Shown: in pieces, positions 34,901 through 45,099 of the stretch | How the letters are laid out: every line of letters starts with the position of its first letter | Numbering within the stretch: the stretch's first letter is position 1 | Assembly (NCBI GenBank): GCA_002897115.2 | Contig: BCIH01000002.1 | Location: 1,370,515 to 1,424,227, forward strand | DNA from: Prototheca cutis | Lineage: Eukaryota; Chlorophyta; Trebouxiophyceae; Chlorellales; Chlorellaceae | Length of the DNA stretch: 53,713 bases | Direction: 5' to 3' | Position numbers and translations under genes: made by a program | Notes under the pieces: generated by a model | Databases searched by the model: none | The model's input: the letters and a program-made list of their open reading frames with translations, nothing else | Told to the model about the DNA's origin: nothing

Positions 34901-35979
34901 AGGGTATTTTAAGAGTGTGTTGATGGCGAGGGATCGAGTTACAAGGGCGAGGCAGGTTCAAGCCAGAGACATCACCCAGCGACATGAACAGGAATCCATT
35001 AGGCGAGCCAAGCTGCGAAACTCCAGCCACATAACCCCCCACCACACCTGCTTTGTCCGTGTGTGCTCAAAGTGGAGTCCGGCATTGGCATTCCAAGAGA
35101 CCACAGGCTCGCCTTCGGGGGAGGTGATGTCCAGCCGCGGCGGTGAGAATGCCAGGCGCACACGGTGCCCGTCGGTTGTCCTCAGTGCAATCGAATCCTT
35201 GTCCCGGGAGGCAATGGTCCAATCCTGTTAACTTTGTCGTGGGACGGTTGTCATAGAGGGTTGTTGCAAGGGAGCATGTTCGTGAGCATATTCCGTGATG
35301 GTGCCTGTCCTTCTCGCCACATGGAACTAGCCAGAGGGCTTATCCAGTACCCCGACAAGCCACACACGTCACACAGAACAGCGCAGGCCGAACCAGCCAA
35401 TAAGGAATCAGCTCACCCGTTGCAGGTCGCCGATGCCGGCTTGCAGCACGCCCGGGACCTCAAACCTCGGCACACCCAGCTCACTGAGGTGCAGGCGGAC
35501 AGAGCCATCCTGGAGGATGAGGCGCAGAGGCAGTGTCACGTTGGGCTGGGCGGCGGGGACCACGTGCGCCGCCAGGTGGGCACCACTGACGCTGACGGAA
35601 GCCGGATCGATACTGAACTGCGGACCGGCCTGCCCACGCAGGCGCGCGCAAAAGGCCGATTTGCTGCAGGTCTGTGAGCGGCAAATGTGTGGGGGGGAGG
35701 GGGGCTTCAGTGGGTGGGAAGCAGAGCGGAGTATGCGGGCGCCAAGGGCGCCATCCGACTTGCGTCCACCAAAGCCATAACCCACCCCCTTTCATCAAGA
35801 CATAGACCGTCCATAGTCACGCTAGAACATGTCAGATGGCGTGTTCCGCGTCCCCCCGCGACCTCTCAGGCATGTGTACGTACCTTGAATTCGCCCGCCT
35901 TGAATGCCGGGACTGGAGTGGGCAGCAAGACCGACACCAGGAGGGTAGCCAACAGGGCCGCCAGCCTGGGATACGCCAT
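30351..35979 (-). CDS. GANAB: ER glucosidase II alpha subunit (GH31 neutral alpha-glucosidase)
   Basis: Seventeen exons: 35979-35884, 35671-35417, 35224-35048, 34886-34724, 34557-34413, 34209-34077, 33948-33773, 33642-33454, 33287-33128, 32969-32866, 32709-32522, 32394-32307, 32154-32065, 31577-31242, 31134-31014, 30839-30726, 30566-30351. They give 916 residues, normal for the family. A signal peptide ([20 protein letters not shown]) directs it to the ER, where it trims the two alpha-1,3-glucoses from N-glycans in the calnexin cycle, with a beta subunit not seen here. The nucleophile Asp lies in [10 protein letters not shown] (about D487), the acid/base Asp in [11 protein letters not shown] (about D569); [20 protein letters not shown] and [11 protein letters not shown] are also diagnostic. 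Introns 6, 7 and 15 begin GC (CAG|GCATGT, GAG|GCACGT, CAG|GCATGT), required by phase and homology. Intron 13 contains a large simple repeat and the N gap. Confidence 0.95.
31582..31939. repeat. (GTGTGC)n / (GT)n simple repeat with 100-N assembly gap
   Basis: Hexamer GTGTGC repeats from about 31582, interrupted by exactly 100 N at 31682-31781, then more hexamers grading into pure GT up to 31939. It fills most of glucosidase II intron 13 and ends four bases from the 3' splice site (31578 on the minus strand), where it reads as a CA-rich tract. True length is unknown because of the gap. Confidence 0.95.
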
Positions 35980-36409
35980 GGCGAGGACTCTCCAATCACA
36001 AAGCTCCAAAGATCAGAACATCCATGCAGGGACCAATTCCAGGGACTTGCCGATCGCTGGGATCGCGGGCCGCCCAGCTCCCGACCGAGGCGGAAGGGCG
36101 GAAGCGCTTTTGGGTCTTGTCAGCTACCAGATACCCTTCCACGATTCTTTCACATATAAATTCAATTGCGTAAGATGTTCACTTCGTCAGCATGAGAGCT
36201 GCGCGGTGCAGCTCGCTCTCGCTGGTACTGTTTCCAATGCGCGAGCAGCGCTGGATCAGCAAGCCTGGGATCGTCGTATCGGCAGAAATGGGGCCCCTCC
36301 CTCCCAGCAACTCAAATGTCCCTGGCGACAGACAGCTCGTCGCTCAACTTTCAACGGGACACCTGTCCAATCGACGCCGAAAAAAAAGAATTGACTGGAT
36401 TGATCCACG
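35980..36409. other. Divergent promoter region, glucosidase II / kinesin-like
   Basis: 430 bases between two start codons, AT-richer near 36140-36180. No specific element identified. Confidence 0.45.
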
Positions 36410-39400
36410 ATGAGGGTCCGGACCAATGCCCTGTACCTGGCGACGGAGAACGGGACAGGTAGGCCTCATTACACAAGGGCGACCGCCATGGCGACCGTGC
36501 CGTTGCCCGTGAATGTGACGACACTCGAAGCTCGCGCACACCAAACTCTTCTATTGGCCACGCTGTGTGCAGGAATGTGGGAGTCCCCTCAGGGATCGCA
36601 CACGGGTAGATCCCCCCTGCTCTCCAACGGCGTCCTGTCAAGCAGCACCGACATGGGCACCCCCTCCCCCCAAAAGCTGGGCCAGGTGGGGCAGCAGGCG
36701 TCCCTGTCGGCCCACTCGGCCCGACCACAGCTCCGCGTGGAGACCGACTTTTCCAAGGACGCTGTGAGCTAGGTTTGAATGCGGCAGGCTGTTAGAGAGC
36801 TCGGGCAGGCGCCTGTAGGAATTAGTTTTGGTGGGTCAGCCAGTTCCGTTTTCAAAAACCCACCACTGCCCCCGACCGCGCAGAGTACCAGCCGGCAGAT
36901 GAGTGTCGCGTCGAGAACTCCCGAGGCCCAGACAGTGCGTGAGAACCCGCAACTCCGAGGGTCTCTGCAGCTTCCAGACAAGCCCGTCATCTCAATCAGG
37001 TGGGGGACTGAATGTGTCTTCGGATGAAATGCTTGCACGTGGTGTTCGCTGCTGTCCTTTGCAAATAGCATAGGATGGCGGCGTTTATGGAATAGGTATT
37101 GCATGCAGCTTCGCAATTACCTGCACAGCTCGTTATCGCTTCATTTTCAGAGGGGTCTTTGGATGCGATGGCCAGCACCGTTCCCTGTTCTCTTGACTCC
37201 CATTGCCCTGCGTCCCAGTCCATACCTGACTGAGTTCCTTCCCCATGTGTCACTCACCAAACAAAACAAAGGAAACACCACTCACAGGCTGCCTGGCTCT
37301 GGGCTGGAGAGTGTGGTGGAGCAGAGCGAGGAAGCCAACGGCCGCCGACGGCTGGCGGTCGGGGCTGGGAGCCTGCTCGTGGACGGCGTGCTTGGCCCCG
37401 GCGCCGGGCAGCAGGAGGCATACCAGCAGGGGTGCAGTGCCGTGGTAGAGGCCTGTGCGCAGCTGGGCTCCTCGGGCTTGGTCCTCTGTGTCGGGTCCCG
37501 TGACGGCGCCGAGGCCCAAGCCACCCTAGGCATCTCCGGTCAGTGTCGGCACTTTTGCAGAGATGATGTAGTCCGGCACTGGTGCAGGGGATTTCTGCTG
37601 AGGAACAACTGGTCTGTTTCCCGTTGGGTGTGCATGCGTGTTTGTCTGCAAAGCTTTGTTTCCTTGCTTCCCCACCCCTCCAAGTGACATGGCGACATCG
37701 CACAGGTATCCCGACAAACGCTGCGGGGGCGGGGCTGGTGTTGCGTGCAGCGGTGCACTTGCTGGATGCCCAGCGGCAGGACGGCGGCTCCCCCGCCGCT
37801 CCCAGTCTCCACTGCCGGGCACTGGCTTGTCGTGGTGGCCGCTGGGTCGACGTGCTGGCATCATCCGCTGGGACTGGACCCACTGGATCTCCAGAGGAAC
37901 AAGTGCCCAGTGCCAGCGATGCGCGGCCCAAGGACTACACAGCAGACGTTCTTCACACCGCGGCCCGACTGCCATTTGGTTCGTTGCGTGAACTGCTGCA
38001 GCTGCTGAGTCACCCGGTACTCCAGGCCGGCTGGGAAGGCACTGATCTGCTTTTGCTGTCGCTGCTCCTGGAGTCTGATGACTCGCCGGTGCGAATTTTG
38101 AGAGAGCGTTGTGAGGGAGGGGTGTGGCTTGGTTGCTTAATTCCCTGTCCGCCCATGAACTCCCAGAACACCTCTTCCACCACAAACATCAAATCCCCTC
38201 TTTCTGCACGCCATCTCTCCAAAACCCCCAGGTTCCCCCTGGCGTGCACTTTGCATGCCTGCCGCTGCCGTGCTCGAGCCCGCAGATCACGGGATGGCTG
38301 GCCACCATCGCTCAGGCCATGGCACCGGCGGCACAATCCACCGGCGCGTGGCTGTCACCGCGCCTGTCGTCTGCTCGGGGCGCGGTGCCCGGCTGCCCGC
38401 TGGCGGCTCTGGCTTCTGCCAGTTCACGGCGGTGTCGGGCCTGCCTGCTGTGCCTGCCCCCGGATGCCACGATCGCAGAGCGCATGCTCATATTCTGGTC
38501 GACGCACATGCAGCCGCCCGAGTGGGTGGGCTTCTCCCCGGGTCCGGTGACCTCGGCCCGCAGCGCCGTTCACGGTGGAGAACGGTGCACGATGACGACG
38601 ACTGCAGGAGCCAGGACTCTTGCCGTTGGCAACGGTGGAAGCGCCGCAGGGTATACTCCCGGCGGCGGCCCCCAACAACAGCAGCGGTTCCTTCCACTCG
38701 CGTCAATGGGAAGTGGACGAGGCTCCGAGGCTGTCATGAGCTCTACAGCCATCACCGACCCCATCGTGCCTGGGGTTGACCCGGCAGAGGTCTCATCCCC
38801 ACCCGCTACAGCAACAGCAGCAACAAGCTCATCACCGCTGGCCATCCTGACAGCCGCAGTGAGCGTCTGGGCTGCGAGGCCAGAGGGTTCGCTGTTGGAT
38901 GTCCTGACCAGCGACCGGGTGTGGCAGGCGTTGTCGGACTATCGTACCTCGCGCCGGCAAGCCTCGGCCGAAGCCGCGTGGCGTGAGGGATGGGGTGCCG
39001 CCGGCCACCCGGCATCTTTGGCCGGTGCTGGAGGTTGTGGTCTGTCGGAGTCGGTGGCCGGCTACCAGACGCCAACAGCGACGACAGCAGGAAACAGCAT
39101 GATGGCTCCCCAGCACCTCCAATCCCCCGGAGTTTCGCTGCCAGAGAACAATGTCAGGGCGACACCAGCCGGTTCCAAGGGTGGCGGCCGGCCCATTGAC
39201 GGGCTCCTGGCAGCCGCTGATGTGGCGCCGCCGTCCCCCGTGCTGACGTGGCGGCTGGCCACCCACCCCGGCACCGTCCGACAGCCCACGCCTCCGGGTT
39301 CAGCCCCCAATACGGTGGCCCCCATCAACAGCTGGGGCCGGCCGGCAGCCGTCAGCAAGTCTTCCGTCAGCCCCGTCGCGGCATGGGCTGCCGGGGCCCC

Positions 39401-39671
39401 GGTCGAGCCAGAGCGCGAGGGATCGCGGGAGATTGCTGCTGCGCTGCCCGGAAAAGAAGATGACAACGCTGCTGTTCCACAGGGTGATAAAGTCACCTCT
39501 GCCAACAATACTGTTTCATCTCATCAGCAGGCCTGGCACCGACGAGGCGGCCCTCCCTCGCCTGGCAAGGTGGTCAAGAAAAAGTCGTTCTTCAGCAGGG
39601 CGGTGCATGTCTTCCGGCCCAGCTCGTCCAAGCACAGCAAGTCGTACAACCCGTTGAGCACTGTGCACTAG
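36410..39671 (+). CDS. Kinesin-like protein with degenerate (nucleotide-site-less) motor domain
   Basis: Exons 36410-36458, 36573-36763, 36884-36999, 37288-37538, 37706-38088 and 38232-39671 give 809 residues; every intron is GT-AG with closed phase. Residues about 112-430 follow the kinesin motor plan: KPVISIR (strand 1), SLLVDGVLGPGAGQQEAY (the F-D-xVF/LGP-x-Q-xxVY line), SGLVLCVGSRDGAEAQATLG where kinesins have IFAYGQTGSGKTxTMxG, GSLRELLQLL, a TDLLLLSLLLES line where SSRSHxxxxL is expected, HFACLPLPCSS for the LxxVDLAGSE strand, and a closing segment ATIAERMLIFW resembling the ETxxTLxFA line. P-loop, switch I and switch II consensus are all absent, so ATP-driven motility is unlikely. The rest is Ser/Pro/Gly-rich with a basic tail (KVVKKKSFFSRAVHVF). 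The kinesin assignment is my inference from order and spacing. Upstream exons are possible. Confidence 0.6.
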
Positions 39672-40098
39672 TACTTGTCAATTCCGGGCCCGGCAGTGTG
39701 TGTGTGTGTGTTGTTACTGTCGCGCTTATGTCACTGCGCTCAACCCGTGGACCGCCAAGGGTCTTCTCAAAGGAGTTTGCGCCGCCCCACAGTTTTTGGA
39801 TCAATGTCTACGAGCACATGTGTTTCTTGCAAAACGCTTGCATGGGATGTGAAGTAGTAGTAGTTGCTGTTGTTCATCGCTGGCCTGCCTTGCGCAATTT
39901 CCCACACCTGTGAAGTGGGCAGCGTCATGGTTTGATTTCAGTTTTAACCAAACCGCCGAGCCCCAAATCAACACCGGGACGGAAATGTTCCGCTCGATCC
40001 CCATAACGTCGATCGATGATGGAATGTTTAACTAAGAATACTCAGCGCGGTCTGTGACAAGGAGCTGTGCCATGCAGTGAGCTCGAAAGGCGCTCGCC
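39672..40098. other. Spacer between kinesin-like and RlmN-like genes
   Basis: 427 bases with a short (GT)n run at 39697-39711. 3' UTR and promoter presumed; nothing recognised. Confidence 0.45.
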
Positions 40099-42686
40099 AT
40101 GGCCCCGGTCGGGATGGCCCGGCGGCTGCCGGCCCTCGCGGGGCCCGCACCCAGCTGCCGGGTGCCTGTGACCTTTGGACGGGAGCATGCGATGTGCACA
40201 GTGAGACATGTTATACCACGGTTCTGTGATGCAAGAGCCGTCCCAGACATGCGACACAGAGTGCGCTGCAGGGCATCGAGTGCGGGCCGGCCCCTCCTGG
40301 TGGGGTCCCCTCAGGCAAGCCAGTGTTGACTGATGGATTTCTCAAATCTCTTGCGAATGGATGCTGCACTGGGGAGTTTCTGTTGTCGTTCGCAGTAAGG
40401 ACCAGCTACTTCACCCACTATGGTGCGCAGTGTGGCCAAGAGAAGAACCCCAGCCAAGCATTCCCTGCCTCGTGGCTCGACGGCCGGGGTCGGCTCATGA
40501 TAAAAAATCTCACTTTTGACCAGCTCCAGTCCTGGGTGGTTGATGAGCTCGGTAGGCAGTTTGGTGCCTTCAGTATCTGTATGGATGCATGTTGGTTTGG
40601 TGACGAAACCGCCGACCTGATGGGGGATGGTTCAGGGATCCTGGCATCAGCCTCCATGCATGTCAGTGGGATGACTCGTCAGTTTATTAAATGCAACCGC
40701 ACCTGCCCAATCCATGCCAGGCGAGCCTGTCTCGAGGGCCATGCAGCTGTGGCGGTGGATGTACTACAGACTGCCACTGCTGGAGGATATCCGGGACACC
40801 GTCGGGCTGCAGGGTGGATTTAGTCTGGGATTCTGTGAGAAATTCGAGGCCGTGGCATCACTGGATGGTGGCATCACCCTGACCAGCTGCATCACCTCTG
40901 ATGATGGCACGCGGAAACTGGGTCTCCGCCTGACAGCCGGCCCAGCAGCATCTGGACAGGTGTGTTTTTTGAGGGACGCACGGTGAGTAGGGCAGTGGGC
41001 CAGGCTGGACAGGGATGCCGGAGCTTGTTCCTGGCGCCGTCCTGTCTGTTGGAACCCGCATCGCTGCATCACCGCATCCCCTCTTGTCCTTCAAGGTGGA
41101 GTGTGTGCTGATTCCCAAGCCGGATAGGAACAACCATGTGACCGTCTGCGTCTCCTCCCAACTTGGCTGTGCCATGAAGTGCAAGGTGCAGTGGGGTGTT
41201 GGCAGTCGATTACATAATCCTGGCCCGGCCCCAGCTCCATTTGTGGCAAACGTAATGGTCGCAACACAACCGTACAGGCGTGACCTCCCTTACTTGCTTG
41301 GGTTGGTAAAGAAAGAGCCACCCGAACTCTTTTTGCATGCATGTGCAGGCCCCCAGCTGCATCCACATGCCGCACAACCCCTCAACCAACTCTCAACTGC
41401 CCACCCGACCCTGTGCAGTTTTGTTTCACGGGGCGGTTGGGCTGGCACGGCAATCTCACACCAGCGCAGATTGTCCAGCAGGTAGTTCTGGCCCNCCGGC
41501 TCTATCACGGGGAGGACAGCGCTGACCACCGTGCTGCCAGGGGCGGGCCCCACGTGACCCCGGTGAAGAATGTCGTCTTCATGGGCATGGTGAGGTGTAT
41601 GGGGAGTGGGACCAGCCAGGTGACTGACCCGACTGGCTGAAATACGGGTGGCGAGGGCTACGCCAGCAAGGAACGAACGATACGCATGAGCCCACCTGTG
41701 CGGGCCGAACACAAATATCAAACCCGTCCATTTCTTCCCTTCTTAATGGACATCGGTCACGCAACTCCCCTCCTCTACAGGGTGAGCCGCTGGCAAATCT
41801 GGAGTCTGTCCTGGCAGCGGTGCACATTTTGACGCATACCATGGGCCTGGACTTTGCCGCCACCCGCGTCTGTGTCTCCACGGTCCGATGTTTGGAAGAG
41901 GGGGTGTATTTTCTGTCTGCTTGTGCTGTTGACTTGATACAGGTCGCTGGGTCCGTTTTTTCTGTGACAGACCCTTGAGGTGTCGGCACTGAAGGGCGGC
42001 CATGCCATTTCCACACCGCATGGTGCCAATGACGCCATACTGCCGCAGGTGGGCTTGATACCGGAGATGCGGCGGTTTTGGAAAGAGAGCTCGTCAGCGT
42101 TGGCCGTCTCCCTTCATGCTACCACGGACGAATTGCGTGACCGCCTGATGCCGGTCAACCGGCGCTACAACCTCGAGGTTTGACGATTATTTGGGGTGAA
42201 AGTTAGGGTTGGAAACCAACTGAGATTCGGGAGTTGCTAAGGAACGTGGGTTCTCCTTTCAATCCCTCCAACCACTTTTTGCACCGATCACCCAGCACCA
42301 CTGCAATCCAGGAACTGGCGGCAACACTGAGAGAGCTGTTTCCCGCGGATCACGGGCATCCCAACTGGGCAGGGCGGTTTGTGCTGGTGCAGTACGTCCT
42401 GCTCGCCGGGGTCAATGACTCGGCAGCCGATGCGGCCCGGCTGGCGGCACTGCTGACCGGTGTGCGGGCCAAGATCAACCTGTTAGAGTACAACCCCCAC
42501 CCGGGAGCGGCCTTCGCTCGCAGCGGTGAAGACACTGCCGCGACGTTCTCTGCCGTGCTCCGCTCCTTGGGCCGGATAGCCACCATCCGCCGCTCCCGCG
42601 GCGGCGACCGGGCCGCCGCCTGTGGCCAGCTGGGGGTGTCCATTGGGCGGCCCGAGGCGAGCCCGACTGCGCACATGCATCGATAG
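40099..42686 (+). CDS. rlmN: RlmN/Cfr-family radical SAM RNA methyltransferase, probably organellar
   Basis: Exons after the first: about 40431-40551, 40721-40959, 41096-41185, 41419-41589, 41781-41882, 42049-42177 and 42312-42686. Exon 1 starts at ATG 40099 ([19 protein letters not shown], transit-like) but its end is open: 40200 or 40299 (GT) or 40314 (GC donor CAG|GCAAGC) all keep phase; the last gives 480 residues. Diagnostic parts: [41 protein letters not shown] with the CxxxCxxC cluster ligands, [63 protein letters not shown] and the C-terminal AACGQLG cysteine used in catalysis. RlmN makes 2-methyladenosine in 23S rRNA (and some tRNAs). The text is closest to the plant-type proteins. 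The cluster motif is split by an intron before its last Cys. An N at 41495 leaves one residue undefined. Confidence 0.9.
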
Positions 42687-43309
42687 CGCAGCTCGGGGGG
42701 GGGGGGGNGTTTGCCTGTGACCCGGTTCTCATGCATGAGCCATGAGCCATGCCCCCGACTCTGGCTTGACACATGATCCGGCCAGTCCTGGCCCTTCAGC
42801 CAGTCAGTCCCTCTTTCTGCGTTGCACATGCTTTTGCATGTCAGGATTACACATCGGTCTGGTTGCAGTGAATGGCACAGCCTTCCAATATCACATCGGG
42901 CCACGGCATGAAAGAGCAAGCATGCAGGCACTGCAAAGGGGTCGGCTCGCAGGCGATCCCACAGCTAGAAAGCCGCGGCGGTCTTCTTGCGTCCCCAGCC
43001 AGCAGTGTGTCTGGCAGGGGTTTGAAAGCGCGGGCTCACAGCGGCACCACACGCTGGTCGCCCGCCCGGTTCCTGAAAGAGTCACCTCTCTGCAGGGATT
43101 GGTGGGGTGTGGGACAGCGTGATTGCAGGGAAGAGGGCGATTGTGGGCCGGTGAGTCATGGGGTCCAATCCCCTACTGCACCCATGCTCAGGGGCTGTCA
43201 CTGCTGTCCTCTGGTCATGGAAACCAAACGCTTCCCTGCCCCGCACCCTCGGCCTCCAAGACACCCAACGTCGCAACATGGCCCTGCAAAAAAAAGGCAG
43301 AATCTGTCT
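42687..43309. other. Convergent spacer, RlmN-like / CDC50
   Basis: About 620 bases. A G-tract with one N (42697-42709) follows the RlmN stop. A + frame through here contains CRHCKGVG but lacks any family context. TTACA at 42847-42851 is a possible minus-strand TGTAA for CDC50, 459 bases after its stop. Confidence 0.4.
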
Positions 43310-44157
43310 TCATTTCCCAGTTCGCACCTGCGCACCTTGCACCCCGGCAGTCGGGGAGGCCAGGGCGCCGTTGACGGGGCTGACGCGTGCGGCGGCCCTT
43401 GCCGGCAGCGCTCCTTGGCTCCCACCCGCACGACGCCGTTCCCAGGACAGCTGGGACAGGTCGCCGTAGGGCCGGCGCGCGACGAGACCCAGGCTATAGG
43501 CCGCAAACAGCAGCGCGGCGACAACCCATGCCAGGCCGCCCACCACGATGTAGAACGCACCCAAAAATAGGTTGCGCCCACCGACCCAGGAGTTTGTGGT
43601 CAGGATGACGTACTTCTTGCCCTGCCACGCATAGCTGTTGTATCGGTTGGCCACCGTGATGGACACGATCGTGCCCGCCGGCAAATCGGTGTCGATGCGG
43701 CCATACAGTTTTGCGGCTGTGGGTTTTGCCGAAGGTCGCTGCCAGACCATCCAGGCCTGCGCTTGGTTGAGCGCCTCGGCAAAACTGCCGCCACCGCGCC
43801 AAGCAGGCACGGTGTTGAAGTTCTCAGGCAGCACGCTGCCGTACAGGTGGTCGGCGTCGCTGCTCCACGCGATGCTGCTGGAATCAATAGGCAGTGCCTC
43901 CACGTCGCCACCTGGCCGCTCGGCGGTCATGCTGAAAGTATCGTTGAACAGCGACTGGGAGATCTGGCCGCACGGCTGGATGGCTCCGTAGTTGGGGAAG
44001 GAGGCGTTGGGCTCCCCCGTAATGTACTGAAATGGCTCGCACGCGCTGACGCCAGCCTCGCCGGGGCTCAAGCCGTCGTGCATGGCACCGGGGTCGTAGC
44101 TGCGAACGTAGCGCCGGTAATTCTGGAACACCGAGTCCACCTCATACACCACCCAGA

Positions 44158-44215
<58 letters not shown>

Positions 44216-44713
44216 GGAGGGGGTGGAGGGGGGTTGGGATCAGATTCGGGCATTTGCGATGGGAATCGTTTTTAGCGTGTGCCATGGATGGGCAGCCAAA
44301 ATCCCCAAGGGTCACATCGTTCATCCAGCCAACACCCAATCAGCCAACTCCAAGACACAAAGGCGTACCGGTGCGCCCATGTTGTCCTTGATCTGGACGT
44401 CCACGGAGATGGCCACGCCCTGTTCCCCGCCGGCCCAGACCAGCTGTTGCTGGGCGTCCGAATCCAGGTTGCCAAACGGCGGGGACATGCCGTACTCCAC
44501 CGAGTACCGGACCACATTCAGGGAGGCCACCAGGATGGGGATACCGACCGCCAGACAGAAGATTCCCACTGCTATAAAGTAATATACCGCATTCCGAGCG
44601 TGTAGGATGGGTGACCACCCTCGGAGGCGTTGCTGGACGAGCCGCCTGTGCCACCGGGACTGCTTCTTGGTGCGTTCGGACTGTTGACTCCCCTCCGACG
44701 CCCCGCTCGGCAT
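43310..44713 (-). CDS. CDC50: CDC50/LEM3 (plant ALIS) family subunit of P4-ATPase flippases
   Basis: Exons 44713-44369 and 44158-43310 encode 397 residues. A basic Ser/Arg-rich N-terminus precedes TM1 (AVYYFIAVGIFCLAVGIPIL, about 43-62); a large extracytosolic loop follows and TM2 (AFYIVVGGLAWVVAALLFA) lies near the C-terminus, the family topology. Diagnostic text: APIWVVYEVDSVFQNYRRYV directly after the splice junction, NASFPNYGAIQPCGQISQSLFNDTF, SDADHLYGSVLPENFN, and the mature loop end KKYVILTTNSWVGGRN. Sequons NAS and NDT occur. CDC50 proteins chaperone and activate P4-ATPases that move phospholipids across ER, Golgi and plasma membranes. The intron (44368-44159, GT-AG, phase 0) contains a (CA)n tract ending directly at the acceptor. 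The C-terminal tail after TM2 is long and Arg/Ala-rich. Confidence 0.93.
44161..44214. repeat. (GT)27 microsatellite at the 3' splice site of the CDC50 intron
   Basis: Pure GT run on +; on the coding minus strand it is (CA)n running straight into the acceptor CAG|ATCTGG. Confidence 0.95.
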
Positions 44714-45099
44714 CTCGCCACCTCGGCGCGCTCACAGCGCTCCACTATGCTCCTGCCGTCATGTAAACAGTTTATACATAATGTGTTATCTTATACCAGG
44801 CTCTGCCTCTGCGAGGACGCGTTGTTGGAATGGATCCCCGAAGGTCGTCATGATCACCAAACCCCCTCCTCGATCCGTCGCCCGCCCTGGCGCGAAAAAT
44901 TCCTTTGGAAGCCCCGGACTTGAATTCCCAAAGACAGGCAGCACCGGACCCAGCGGAGCCCAGCTCACGCAGAGTCCAAGGCTCCAAGGGGATAGTATCG
45001 AGCGTACATTTTCATCATTTGTCCCGTCGATTTGACTGGCGGGATTGACGGGCAACGCGCATGCGCCCGTGGTGCTAGCCCCTTGGTGCTCGCCTAGAC
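44714..45099. other. Divergent promoter region, CDC50 / kinesin-5
   Basis: 386 bases between start codons, with an AT-rich stretch at 44761-44795. No defined element. Confidence 0.45.

Noticed and set aside
42872..43570. Frame containing CRHCKGVG, resembling a DnaJ-type zinc site
   Set aside because: A single CxxCxGxG copy without the other three or a J domain; the region is the RlmN/CDC50 convergent spacer and antisense to CDC50.
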